A stretch of DNA of 64,000 nt, taken from Alcaligenes sp. SORT26 (GTDB lineage: Bacteria > Pseudomonadota > Gammaproteobacteria > Burkholderiales > Burkholderiaceae_B). The stretch lies in contig NZ_CP070975.1 in assembly GCF_017377875.1 (NCBI RefSeq), forward strand, positions 682,001 to 746,000. The letters run 5' to 3'. The position numbers and the translations under genes were made by a program. The stretch's first letter is position 1; every line of letters starts with the position of its first letter. Below the pieces are notes generated by a model, which searched no databases, was not told the DNA's origin, and worked only from the letters and a program-made list of their open reading frames with translations. Shown here piece by piece: positions 24,429 to 32,655 of the stretch.

Positions 24429-24826
24429 GGACCGCCTGGAACAGCACCTTGCGCGCCGGTGGACCGCTGCGCACGTACAAGCCGATGAAGTCCAGTCCCT
24501 GGAAGAAGCGGGCGCCTAAGAAGCGGCCAGGTCGGCACGACGCCAAGCTGCGCAATGCAGTGCGTGGTCACCCCTGTTACTTGCAGATTCCCGGGCTGTG
24601 TCGCAGCTATCCCGACGACCCGACTGTGGTCCCGTGCCATCCCAACTGGTTGGAGTACGACAAGGCAGGCGGACTGAAAGCCCCTGATTTTTATACCGTC
24701 CCTGGCTGCTATGCCTGCCACGCAGAGTTGGACCAAGGGCGGCGATTTACACGTGATGAAAAGAAAGCCATGTGGGAGCGTGCGTTTGCCGCGTGGCGTC
24801 CAGTGCGGGATAAGGAGTGTGTATGA
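24425..24826 (+). CDS. YbcO-like nuclease (DUF1364)
   Basis: 133 residues. A basic N-terminus leads to RGHPCYLQIPGLCRSYPDDP, VVPCHPNW and GCYACHAELDQGRRF, the paired CxxC/CH pattern of the HNH-like YbcO family. Phage members cleave DNA nonspecifically in vitro and sit in nin-type regions. Overlaps NinB by 4 nt. Confidence 0.78.
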   Translation: MRTAWNSTLRAGGPLRTYKPMKSSPWKKRAPKKRPGRHDAKLRNAVRGHPCYLQIPGLCRSYPDDPTVVPCHPNWLEYDKAGGLKAPDFYTVPGCYACHAELDQGRRFTRDEKKAMWERAFAAWRPVRDKECV

Positions 24827-25653
24827 GCGTCAAGGTAATGACGGCCGTATTTGAACGGTACCCGGTCGGCGGTGGGGAGATGATTCTCGCTCTGGCATTG
24901 GCCGATCATGCTGATGATGACGGATGCAAGGTGTTCCCGTCCATTGAGCATTTGATGATCAAGACGCGGCAATCGCGCCGCACTGTCCAGTATCAGTTAC
25001 GCAGGATGGAAGAGTCCGGCTGGCTGATTCTGGTCAATAGCGGCAATGGGGGCCGGGGCCAATCTCGCGAGTATCGAATCAACCTGGATTGGATTAAAGG
25101 TGGCGAACTGCCGGGCCAAGAAAACGGTGCAGAAATTGCACCCATTTCTGATGAAAAAAACGGTGCAGATTTTGCGCCCATTAATTCACCCGAAAAGGGC
25201 GCAATCCACGACATAAAGGGCGCATCTGACGACACAAAGGGTGCAAACGGCGACATGAAAGGGTGCAACGGGTTGCACCCGCATATAACCACCATAGAAC
25301 CATCAAGTAACCGTCATAAACCATCAAAGGATGACGCCTTGATTTTGCCCGACTGGCTGGATTCTGATGCGTGGTCGATGTGGGATGAATTCCGAAAAGA
25401 AAAATCCGGTAAGGCTTGGACGGAGGCAGCCAAGCGGCTTTCTCTGCGAACGCTTGGAAAGCTGCATGCCGCAGGGCAGGACCCAACCGCCGCCATCGAG
25501 CAAAGCATTGAGCGTGGTTGGACTGGGCTTTTTGGTATCAAGGAAAGCAACACCGGACAAGGGATCTCAGTGCAGTCCAGAGGATTGAACCGCCAGGAGG
25601 CACTGGAGGCCCGAAACCGAGAAATTGCCCGTCTAGCCGCTTTGGAGTCCTGA
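24823..25653 (+). CDS. Replication initiator, O-like, with winged helix
   Basis: 276 residues from MSVKVMTAVFERYPVGGGEM. The N-terminal winged helix (LALADHADDDGCKVFPSIEH, RQSRRTVQYQLRRMEESGW) binds DNA; a low-complexity middle with KGA/KGC repeats is encoded by the iterons; the C-terminus (DAWSMWDEFRKEKSGKAWTE) is the usual partner-binding region of phage O/DnaD-like proteins. ATG overlaps the previous stop (ATGA). It should open the origin inside its own gene and recruit a helicase through the next gene. Confidence 0.85.
   Translation: MSVKVMTAVFERYPVGGGEMILALALADHADDDGCKVFPSIEHLMIKTRQSRRTVQYQLRRMEESGWLILVNSGNGGRGQSREYRINLDWIKGGELPGQENGAEIAPISDEKNGADFAPINSPEKGAIHDIKGASDDTKGANGDMKGCNGLHPHITTIEPSSNRHKPSKDDALILPDWLDSDAWSMWDEFRKEKSGKAWTEAAKRLSLRTLGKLHAAGQDPTAAIEQSIERGWTGLFGIKESNTGQGISVQSRGLNRQEALEARNREIARLAALES
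25122..25330 (+). promoter_or_regulatory. Candidate replication origin with iterons
   Basis: AAAGGGCGCA/AAAGGGTGCA occurs at 25194, 25215, 25236 and 25258, a 21-22 bp period (two helical turns). Before them are two copies of AAACGGTGCAGA (25122, 25158), each followed by an inverted TTGC(A/G)CCCATT. After them comes an AT-rich stretch (25282-25330). Iterons then AT-rich DNA inside the initiator gene is the lambda ori layout. Confidence 0.75.
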
Positions 25654-25654
25654 G

Positions 25655-26308
25655 ATGCACGACACTGAAAAACAGCAGTTCTTTGGCCTTATGGCCGACG
25701 TTTATGCCTTCTATCACCGGGACACATCCCGCTTTGCGCTGAACGTCTGGTGGGAGGCCATGAAACCCTTTGATTACCCTGCCGTGAACGAAGCCATAAA
25801 CCGGCATTGCGTGAACCCCGACAATGGCCAGTATGTGCCTAAGCCTTCGGACATTGTGAAGCTGTTGCGCGGCTCGACTCAGGATAGCGCCTTGGTGGCC
25901 TGGGCCAAAGTGAATAAAGCCGTGCGCACCGTTGGCACATACCGCAGCGTGACATTTGACGATCCGATCATTCTGCTGGTCCTGCAGGATATGGGCGGCT
26001 GGATCGCACTGGGGACGAAGAAAGAAGACGAATGGCCGTTCGTGGCGCGTGAATTTGAGAATCGCTACCGCGGCTACGCCACACGCCCCAGCCTAGAGTA
26101 TCCCCGTTGGTTGCCCGGCATTGCCGAAGCGCAGAACAGTCAGTCTGGCCAGCGGGTAGAGCCGCCGGTGCTTATTGGTGATGCCATGCGCGCCAGGCTG
26201 GTGCTGCAGAACGGTTCCGATATTCAGCGCATTGGATTCCAACAGCTCAGTGAGGAAGAGATGCAGGAGGCATTTGCGCCCAGCTCGCCGCGGAGGCTGC
26301 AAGCATGA
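25655..26308 (+). CDS. Phage protein in helicase-loader (P-like) position
   Basis: 217 residues. Helical N-terminus (FGLMADVYAFYHRDTSRFAL, WWEAMKPFDYPAVNEAINRH) with VPKPSDIVKLL, then WPFVAREFENRYRGYATRP. This pattern is seen in proteins that follow initiator genes in many Burkholderiales prophages. No ATPase motif. A helicase-loader adaptor role is inferred from position. Confidence 0.65.
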   Translation: MHDTEKQQFFGLMADVYAFYHRDTSRFALNVWWEAMKPFDYPAVNEAINRHCVNPDNGQYVPKPSDIVKLLRGSTQDSALVAWAKVNKAVRTVGTYRSVTFDDPIILLVLQDMGGWIALGTKKEDEWPFVAREFENRYRGYATRPSLEYPRWLPGIAEAQNSQSGQRVEPPVLIGDAMRARLVLQNGSDIQRIGFQQLSEEEMQEAFAPSSPRRLQA

Positions 26309-26640
26309 AGCGCAAGTACGGAAACCGAAAAGTCACGCTGGACGGCCATACCTTCGATTCAAAGCGGGAAGCGTCCCGGTATGGTGCGCTCAAGCTGCTG
26401 GAACGGGCAGGGAAGATCACCGGACTGGAGTTGCAGCTACGTTTCGAGCTGATCCCCAAGCAGCGCCGGGCAGACGGTAAAGCAGAGCGAGCCTGTGAGT
26501 ACGTAGCGGACTTTCGATACACGGACGTCCGCACCGGTCAGCAGGTAATCGAGGACGCCAAGGGCATGCGTACACGGGACTACATCATGAAGCGCAAGCT
26601 CATGCTCCAGGTTCACGGCATTTCGGTGAGGGAGGTTTGA
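26305..26640 (+). CDS. DUF1064 family nuclease-like protein
   Basis: 111 residues. KYGNRKVTLDGHTFDSKREA, ELQLRFELIPKQR, RACEYVADFRYTD and QVIEDAKGMRTRDYIMKRKL follow the DUF1064 pattern, which has a PD-(D/E)xK-like core (E in SKREA, D in ADFRY, ExK-like in IEDAKG). It may be a Holliday-junction or branch nuclease. Overlaps the preceding gene by 4 nt. Confidence 0.85.
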   Translation: MKRKYGNRKVTLDGHTFDSKREASRYGALKLLERAGKITGLELQLRFELIPKQRRADGKAERACEYVADFRYTDVRTGQQVIEDAKGMRTRDYIMKRKLMLQVHGISVREV

Positions 26641-26641
26641 T

Positions 26642-26812
26642 ATGTCATACCCAAGCTGGATGTACCAAGACCCGTCCAAGCATGTTGATTTTGTGCGCCG
26701 GAAGCGGCAAGAGCACCAGGAGCGGCAGCCCGAAGCAAAGCGAGAACGGGCACGAGAAGGACTCAAAGCGTTATTCGGGGAGGGCAATCATGCAAAAACT
26801 GAGCGGCGATGA
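26642..26812 (+). CDS. Small basic phage protein
   Basis: 56 residues: MSYPSWMYQDPSKHVDFVRR, then a Lys/Arg/Glu-rich helix and ALFGEGNHAKTERR. It starts 1 nt after the previous stop and overlaps the next gene by 23 nt in another frame, a tight operon arrangement. Function unknown. Confidence 0.6.
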   Translation: MSYPSWMYQDPSKHVDFVRRKRQEHQERQPEAKRERAREGLKALFGEGNHAKTERR

Positions 26813-27149
26813 TTTGCTTTGGAACTGGGCTCGTTGGTGCTGGTCCGGCGAGACGGTTGGGAATATGGAGCGGTACGTGCCCTGGGAGGACGACTACCGC
26901 CCGATCAATCAGGACCACGCCGAGGCCGTGAATATTCTGTACCAATGCCTGCCGCTTTATCAGGCCATGGTGGTGCAGGCCGAGTACACCCGGAAGAACT
27001 CGCATTTTGGCAACCTGTCGGCATCTGAGCGCTTGGTGGTAGCGCGTCGGTGGATTCGCCAGATCACAGGAGCCATCTTGCGGGACGAGGATTACAAACG
27101 TCACCTGAAAGGGTTTAGGGCCAAGGTAGAAAAGGAGGTATTGCTGTGA
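26790..27149 (+). CDS. Q-like antitermination protein candidate
   Basis: 119 residues from MQKLSGDDLLWNWARWCWSG, with GGGGAGGG upstream. The NWARW start, an acidic linker (DHAEAVNILYQCLPLYQAMV) and SASERLVVARRWIRQITG resemble the Q/DUF1133 group. It lies at the end of the early operon, before the late genes, where Q is expected. Q proteins let RNA polymerase read through late terminators. Family match is moderate. Confidence 0.6.
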   Translation: MQKLSGDDLLWNWARWCWSGETVGNMERYVPWEDDYRPINQDHAEAVNILYQCLPLYQAMVVQAEYTRKNSHFGNLSASERLVVARRWIRQITGAILRDEDYKRHLKGFRAKVEKEVLL

Positions 27150-27442
27150 AGTATGCGTCGGAGGTGATAGATCTGCTGGCGGCGTATCCGGGCCGAGAGT
27201 TCAGGATGGCTCAGATTGTGCGGCATGTCACCAGGGCAATGCCCGTGTCGGATGTGGAGCGGCATGCTGTCCGGAAAGGTGTAGAGCGAGTGCTGCGCAG
27301 CCTTTGCTCTTCTGGCCAGGTGGTACAAACGAAGGAAGGGCCAACGTCTGCCTATTACTCTTGGTGTCGCAGTCTGCGACATGGAGTTAATGCAAACTGC
27401 GACGTTAGTTGCGACAATAGGCCTGTACAGTTGCGCCCGTAA
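27146..27442 (+). CDS. Small winged-helix protein
   Basis: 98 residues. YASEVIDLLAAYPGREFRMA, RHAVRKGVERVLRSLCSSG and VVQTKEGPTSAYYSW give a compact winged-helix layout. Its start overlaps the Q-like gene by 4 nt. It may help late-gene control. The last 20 residues are polar and Cys-containing. Confidence 0.6.
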   Translation: MKYASEVIDLLAAYPGREFRMAQIVRHVTRAMPVSDVERHAVRKGVERVLRSLCSSGQVVQTKEGPTSAYYSWCRSLRHGVNANCDVSCDNRPVQLRP

Positions 27443-27522
27443 GATTTGAACAGCTCCGCCAGTCGAAAGATTGAGCGGGCTTTTGCTTTCATGCGCGGAG
27501 TTGACTCTTGTGGGCGACCGAA

Positions 27523-27675
27523 TCAGAGTGCAGACAATATAGAAAAATACACCGCCGAAAAGCCAGCGCTTAGTAGTGCAATCGCAATGCTAAGTGCCCG
27601 GTTTACTCCGCGAGTTCGCCAGGCTAGTACAAGCGAAAGCAATGTAATGATAGGCAGAAGGATGATGATTGGCAT
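27523..27675 (-). CDS. 50-residue two-helix membrane protein
   Basis: Minus-strand frame starting MPIIILLPIITLLSLVLAW, a short basic turn (RTRGVNR), then ALSIAIALLSAGFSAVYFSI and LSAL. Two membrane helices with a positive turn resemble a small holin or exclusion protein. GGAAAG lies upstream of the ATG. The rightward frame across the same DNA has no coding character. Confidence 0.55.
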   Translation of the reverse strand: MPIIILLPIITLLSLVLAWRTRGVNRALSIAIALLSAGFSAVYFSILSAL

Positions 27676-27734
27676 GAGGTGGCTTTCCAATGGGGAGAGC
27701 ATGCGATGTTAGCATTCGATACAGGTAGAGTAGG

Positions 27735-27764
27735 CCCGCCCATCGTGAGATCGGCGGGTTTTTC
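27735..27764 (+). terminator. Terminator at the end of the early operon
   Basis: CCCGCC/GGCGGG stem with TTTTTCTT after; it abuts the stop of the leftward gene at 27765. A Q-type factor would need to read through it to reach the terminase genes. Confidence 0.75.
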
Positions 27765-28172
27765 TTATTTCATTTCCCAGATATCTTTTGGAATATCTAT
27801 CTCGACGGACTTGTAGTCTGTAGACCCCCTGAAATAGCTAAGCAAATTCTCAAGAAGTCGACCGTACAGTTTCACCATAGCGTCAGCATCCTTTTCTTTG
27901 TCCGGGACCCACCTAGGGCAGAACTCAATACTTTTTTCGTTTGTATTGTCTGTATGGAAGAGCCAGAACTCACCCTTATCAACCCAGTGCCCGCCACTGG
28001 TGTTGTGGTAGAGAGCTGCCCTGGTTACCACAACCTCTTTCTTGTCTCTTATGATTGTTTCCTTCCGTTGCCTATATGACCAAGTAAGTGATGTGTCACT
28101 TTTAGGGTCCTTGGCAGCAGCCATAATGCTTCTCAAATGTTTCTCTGGGTTGTCTGTGTAAATTTTTATCAT
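27765..28172 (-). CDS. Hypothetical protein, leftward between early and late genes
   Basis: 135 residues starting MIKIYTDNPEKHLRSIMAAA. Mixed alpha/beta; no signal, membrane segment or motif recognised. AT-rich and opposite to both flanking operons, so it probably has its own promoter and is a lysogen-expressed accessory gene. Confidence 0.6.
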   Translation of the reverse strand: MIKIYTDNPEKHLRSIMAAAKDPKSDTSLTWSYRQRKETIIRDKKEVVVTRAALYHNTSGGHWVDKGEFWLFHTDNTNEKSIEFCPRWVPDKEKDADAMVKLYGRLLENLLSYFRGSTDYKSVEIDIPKDIWEMK

Positions 28173-28292
28173 CTATCTATCCTTCTCGCTAAGCCGGCGA
28201 AACTAAAAAATACGCGGAATGCGTCAACATAGAACGGCTGTTCGCCGCATATCTTTAATCGGGCTATGAGAGTAGCGCAAAACACTAGGCGA

Positions 28293-28910
28293 ATGACCAT
28301 TATGACCGCACAAGACAAGGCGGCTGCTAAGTCTAATAGCGGTCGTGCTTTGACCTCGAAACAAAGATGCTTTGTTGAGGAATACCTAATTGATCTGAAC
28401 GCCACGCAGGCTGCTATTCGTGCTGGGTACAGTGCCAAGACTGCCGGACAGATCGGCGAGCAGAACTTGAAGAAACTTGAAATTGCTAATGCGATTCAAG
28501 AGGCCCAAGCCAAGCGGTCTGAGCGTCTACAGGTAGATGCAGATTATGTGCTGGCCCGTCTGGTCGAGATAGACCGAATGGACGTGCTGGACATCATGAC
28601 CGATGCAATGAGTCTGAAGCCTCTCAGTGAGTGGCCCAAGGTATGGCGTCAGTACTTGACCGGGTTCGACCTAGCTGAGTTGTTTGGAGGTTCGGGCGAT
28701 GATCGCGCGGCCATCGGCGTCCTCAAGAAAATCAAATGGCCTGACAAGGTGAAGAACCTGGAACTGCTGGGCAAGCATGTCAGCGTCCAGGCTTTCCGTG
28801 AGCAGGTTGGCCACGGCAGTCCTACTGGTGGGCCGATTGAGCTGGCTACCCTGACGAAAGAAGAATACAAACAGGCCCGGCAGGAGATGCTGGCTGATGA
28901 CGACTGCTGA
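28293..28910 (+). CDS. terS: Terminase small subunit
   Basis: About 205 residues. LTSKQRCFVEEYLIDLNATQ then AAIRAGYSAKTAGQIGEQNL is the Terminase_2 N-terminal DNA-binding signature, followed by a coiled oligomerisation region and EIDRMDVLDIM. It recognises the packaging site and hands DNA to the large subunit, whose gene overlaps its end by 14 nt. Confidence 0.92.
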   Translation: MTIMTAQDKAAAKSNSGRALTSKQRCFVEEYLIDLNATQAAIRAGYSAKTAGQIGEQNLKKLEIANAIQEAQAKRSERLQVDADYVLARLVEIDRMDVLDIMTDAMSLKPLSEWPKVWRQYLTGFDLAELFGGSGDDRAAIGVLKKIKWPDKVKNLELLGKHVSVQAFREQVGHGSPTGGPIELATLTKEEYKQARQEMLADDDC

Positions 28911-30372
28911 CCAACGAACATACGCCCGCAAGATTGAGTGTGAAGAAGACGGCCTATATTTTGGCCGTTTTTTTTTCAAACAACGCATGGGCGCCAAGAT
29001 GATCGTGGCCCCACACCACAAGGTGATCCAGCAAACGCTTGATCGTGTGGTGTCTGGTGAGATTACCCGCCTGATTATTAATGTGCCCCCTGGGTACACA
29101 AAGACCGAGTTGGCGACGATCAACATGATCGGGCGAGGTCTGGCGCTGAACAATCGCGCTCGGTTCATGCACCTGTCTTACTCGCACAATCTGGCGCTGC
29201 TGAACTCCAGTACGGCGCGGGGCATTGTGAAGTCGCAGGCTTATCAAAGCATGTGGCCCATGGTGCTGCGCGACGATGCAGACAGCAAGGCCATGTGGTG
29301 GACCGAGCATGGTGGTGGCGTATATGCGTCGTCTGCTGCCGGTCAGGTCACTGGCTTTCGAGCCGGCCACATGGAGCCAGGCTGGCAAGGTGCGCTGATC
29401 ATTGACGACCCGGTCAAGCCTGATGATGCATACAGCGATACGGTGCGCGGCGGCATTAATGACCGATTCAACGAAACGATCAAATCACGGCTGGCAATTG
29501 AAACCACGCCGATGATCGTGATCATGCAGCGGATTCACTACCAGGACCTGAGCGGCTATTTGCTGCGTGGCGGGTCTGGGGAGAAGTGGCACCATTTGAA
29601 TCTGCCTGTGATCATCGACAACAGTTTGCCGTACCCGGAAGAGAATACACACGGCATCCCGATTGATCACGGCCTGCCTGATGGCTGGCTCTGGCCTTTC
29701 AAGCACAACGAATCGCACCGGGCCGCGCTGTTTTCTCACCGGCGAACGGCAGAGGCGCAGTACATGCAGCGGCCACGGAAGTTCAACGCGGAGGGAGCGC
29801 TGTGGACTGAGGCGCTGATTACGGCTGCTCATGCTTTGCAGATCAGGCATGAGCTCGTACGCACGGTGGTGGCGGTTGACCCGGCCACGACTGCGAGTGA
29901 CGAAAGTGACGAGACCGGCATCGTGGTGGCCAGTTCCTACGGAGCAGGCGACAACCGTCAGTACTCGGTAGACGGTGACTACAGCGGCAAGTACAGCCCG
30001 AATAGCTGGGCGCTGAAGGCCATCGGCGCATACGAGCAGCACAATGCCGACGCTATCGTCATTGAGACGAACCAGGGCGGCGATATGGCTGAGTCCACGC
30101 TGCGTAATGCTGGATTTAAGGGCCGCATCGTCCGTGTCCATGCCAGCAAGGGAAAGTTCGCCCGAGCTGAACCTATCTCAGCACTTTATGAGCAAGGCCG
30201 GGTCGCGCACAAAGGCGCTCTGTACCTGCTCGAAAACCAACTTATGGAATATGTGCCAACAACGGCCAAGAAATCGCCAGACCGGCTTGATGCCGCAGTC
30301 TGGGCATTGACCGAGCTTGCGCCAAATATCGGCTTGAAGTCGGCCGGAGTTGTCACAACTGCTTTTGGATAA
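28897..30372 (+). CDS. terL: Terminase large subunit
   Basis: 491 residues. Packaging ATPase: Walker A-like VPPGYTKTE (a variant P-loop), Walker B GALIIDDPVK. Nuclease domain: Asp in VAVDPATTASDESDE, Glu in AIVIETNQGG and Asp in SPDRLDAAVWAL. It cuts concatemeric DNA and pumps it into the prohead. Confidence 0.95.
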   Translation: MTTADQRTYARKIECEEDGLYFGRFFFKQRMGAKMIVAPHHKVIQQTLDRVVSGEITRLIINVPPGYTKTELATINMIGRGLALNNRARFMHLSYSHNLALLNSSTARGIVKSQAYQSMWPMVLRDDADSKAMWWTEHGGGVYASSAAGQVTGFRAGHMEPGWQGALIIDDPVKPDDAYSDTVRGGINDRFNETIKSRLAIETTPMIVIMQRIHYQDLSGYLLRGGSGEKWHHLNLPVIIDNSLPYPEENTHGIPIDHGLPDGWLWPFKHNESHRAALFSHRRTAEAQYMQRPRKFNAEGALWTEALITAAHALQIRHELVRTVVAVDPATTASDESDETGIVVASSYGAGDNRQYSVDGDYSGKYSPNSWALKAIGAYEQHNADAIVIETNQGGDMAESTLRNAGFKGRIVRVHASKGKFARAEPISALYEQGRVAHKGALYLLENQLMEYVPTTAKKSPDRLDAAVWALTELAPNIGLKSAGVVTTAFG

Positions 30373-30376
30373 TCAC

Positions 30377-31801
30377 ATGCAAGACCCAAGTATCAAGCAC
30401 CCGGAGTACATCAGCTTTGCTCCTTCATGGGAGTTGATGCGTGATGCGGTAGCGGGTGAGGACGATGTTAAGGAAAAAGGTGAGAAATACTTGCCGATGA
30501 AGACCGGCACAACAGCCATTGAGGATCCGGTCGCCAAGGCCCGCGTGTACGACTTGTATAAGACGCGAGCTGAGTTTCCTGAGGTGACCGCGCCAACAAT
30601 TCGGGGGGCGGTCGGCATTATGTTGGCCAAGCCTGCGAAAGTTGAGCTGCCGGAATCCATGGAACATCTACGAGAGCGGGCCACGCTTGATGGCCTGACA
30701 CTGGACGCCCTACACCGGCGCATGGGCATGGAAATCATGACCACCGGCCGGTATGGGCTGTTGCCTGGTCTTACCGAGGACGGGAAGCCCTACTTGTCTG
30801 GTTATGTGGCTGAATCCATCATTAACTGGGACTCGACGGATGGTGTGCCGGACTATGTGGTTCTGGATGAGTCTGGGCCCGTCCGTGATCGTGAAACCGG
30901 TGAGTGGAAACAGGTGACACGACTGCGTGAGTGCATGGCTTATGGCGGCGTGTACCGAGCCCGAGTTTGGGAGAAGGTTAATGGTGGCTGGCAAGCTGGT
31001 GAAGAGATTTCCGCCTCTACGCCACGAGGGGCTGTTCTGGATACTTTGCCTTTCGTTTTCGCTGGGTCACTGGACTTAACGCCTGAGCCAGACGATGTAC
31101 CGCTTTATGGCTTGGCAAAGCTGGCTGTGCGCATCTACCGCCTGGATGCTGATTTCTCCTTCTCGTTGCACATGACCAGCGAGCCGACGCCAGTGGCCAT
31201 AGGGTTTGACGATCCTGTAAGTGCAATTCAGCAAGGACTTGCGCCCAAAACGCTGGGTTCTTCAGTGTTATGGATTTTGCCGCAAGGTGGCGACGCCAAG
31301 TATTTGGAGTTTACTGGCCCAGGTCTGGAGAAGCAGGCAAATGCCATTCAAGAAGCCCTTGCACGAGCGGCTCAGTTTGGTGCTCAGGTACTCCAGTCAG
31401 GCCAGTCGGCTGAAAGCGGAGAGGCTCTAAAGCTACGCGCTGCCAGCCAGACTGCCACACTCACAAGCATTGCCCAGACCTCTGCCGCTGGTCTGGAGCG
31501 GGCACTGCGCAATATCGCTAAGTGGATTGGCGAAGGTCCTGAAAAGGTCGTTGTGACGCCGAACTTGGAGTTCTTCGATCGTTCTATCACCGCTCAGGAC
31601 ATTCAGGCGCTCGTTGCCGCATGGCAAGCGGGGGCTATGTCTCACAGAGCACTATTCGACAAGTTGCAGCAGGGCGGTGTCATACATGAAGACCGTACCT
31701 ATGAAGAGGAAGAGGCCGGAATTTCTGATGGGGATTCCGGCCTTGATCTTTTAGCGGGCGCTAGCCCGCAGTTTACAGGCGCCGAGGGCGCTACTAATTA
31801 G
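30377..31801 (+). CDS. Portal protein (DUF4055 family)
   Basis: 474 residues from MQDPSIKHPEY. Long mixed-fold protein with RAEFPEVTAPTIRGAVGIML, GLPGLTEDGKPY-type loops, and a C-terminal helical region (SGEALKLRAASQTATLTSIA, LERALRNIAKWIG) typical of DUF4055 portals. The dodecamer forms the channel for DNA entry. Starts 4 nt after terL. Confidence 0.88.
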   Translation: MQDPSIKHPEYISFAPSWELMRDAVAGEDDVKEKGEKYLPMKTGTTAIEDPVAKARVYDLYKTRAEFPEVTAPTIRGAVGIMLAKPAKVELPESMEHLRERATLDGLTLDALHRRMGMEIMTTGRYGLLPGLTEDGKPYLSGYVAESIINWDSTDGVPDYVVLDESGPVRDRETGEWKQVTRLRECMAYGGVYRARVWEKVNGGWQAGEEISASTPRGAVLDTLPFVFAGSLDLTPEPDDVPLYGLAKLAVRIYRLDADFSFSLHMTSEPTPVAIGFDDPVSAIQQGLAPKTLGSSVLWILPQGGDAKYLEFTGPGLEKQANAIQEALARAAQFGAQVLQSGQSAESGEALKLRAASQTATLTSIAQTSAAGLERALRNIAKWIGEGPEKVVVTPNLEFFDRSITAQDIQALVAAWQAGAMSHRALFDKLQQGGVIHEDRTYEEEEAGISDGDSGLDLLAGASPQFTGAEGATN

Positions 31802-31812
31802 GAGGCCATGAC

Positions 31813-32559
31813 GTGGCTTTGAAATCTTTCTATACCGAAGCGGGTGAGGTTCCAGAAAACCTCAAAGACCTATACACAGAAGCGGCCGATGGCCGCTTTG
31901 TTTTGGACGTCGAGGATATCGACGCGCACCCGAAGGTTTCCGGCGTGATTCGCGCCAACAAGGAAAACGCCGCCAAGGCCAAAGAGCGCTTGACCAAGAT
32001 CGAGGAGCTGGAAGGCTGCATTGGTGCGATGCCCGAGGACTTCGACGCTGACGAATGGGAGCGCCTTAAATCTGGGGCCAAGCCGGATGAACAGCTAGCT
32101 CAGCTTAAAGATCAGCATGCCCGGGCGGTCGAGGGCCTGAAAGCCAAGCACAAGACGGACCTGGACGCCATGACGGCGCAGGTGGCCGAGCGTGACGGCT
32201 ATATCGACGGGCAGACTCGGCGTGATGCGCTGAATGCGGCCCTTGATGAAGCAGGTTTTGATCCTGTCCATAAGCCGATGTTGTCCAAGTTTCTTGCCGA
32301 TCAGATCAAGGTACGTCGCGAAGACGATGGTCAGCGTGTCGCTTTTGCAGATACCGATCTGGGTGAAGTCTCCCCGGTGGAGTTCGTGAAAGATTTTGCT
32401 GCCAAGCAAGGAAAGGCGTATCTGGCCAAGGCGTCTGGCCCCGGCGCACCTGGAAGCCACGGCGCAGGGCAGCGCAGTCAGGCTGCCGGAAATTTTGGTG
32501 GTTCCAAAGAGGAGCGCCAACAAGCAATCGCTGCCAAGTATCCAGAGCTTGGCCGATAG
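31813..32559 (+). CDS. Capsid scaffolding protein
   Basis: 248 residues from GTG (AGGAGG 8 nt upstream). FYTEAGEVPENLKDLYTEA, VRANKENAAKAKERLTKIEE-like coil and Gly/Ala-rich acidic tail. This is the usual scaffold layout between portal and capsid. It directs prohead assembly and is then lost. Confidence 0.82.
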   Translation: MALKSFYTEAGEVPENLKDLYTEAADGRFVLDVEDIDAHPKVSGVIRANKENAAKAKERLTKIEELEGCIGAMPEDFDADEWERLKSGAKPDEQLAQLKDQHARAVEGLKAKHKTDLDAMTAQVAERDGYIDGQTRRDALNAALDEAGFDPVHKPMLSKFLADQIKVRREDDGQRVAFADTDLGEVSPVEFVKDFAAKQGKAYLAKASGPGAPGSHGAGQRSQAAGNFGGSKEERQQAIAAKYPELGR

Positions 32560-32584
32560 ATAGCTGCCCCGATGGGTGCAGCAA

Positions 32585-32624
32585 CGCGCGAGGCGCGACA
32601 ACACAAACTTAGCCGCCTCGCGCG
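32585..32624 (+). other. Hairpin between scaffold and capsid genes
   Basis: A perfect 11-bp stem CGCGCGAGGCG/CGCCTCGCGCG with an 18-nt loop and no T-run. It could act as an mRNA stabiliser or processing site that raises capsid expression over scaffold. Confidence 0.65.
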
Positions 32625-32655
32625 GCATCCATCTTTACAGCTATAGGAGCTACAG

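Noticed and set aside
25194-25267. CRISPR-like array
   Set aside because: Repeats are 10 bp with 11-12 bp between them, inside a coding gene; these are replication iterons.
27446-27712. Rightward frame of 88 aa
   Set aside because: Ser/Met/Arg-rich without plausible folding; the minus strand of the same DNA encodes a clear two-helix membrane protein.
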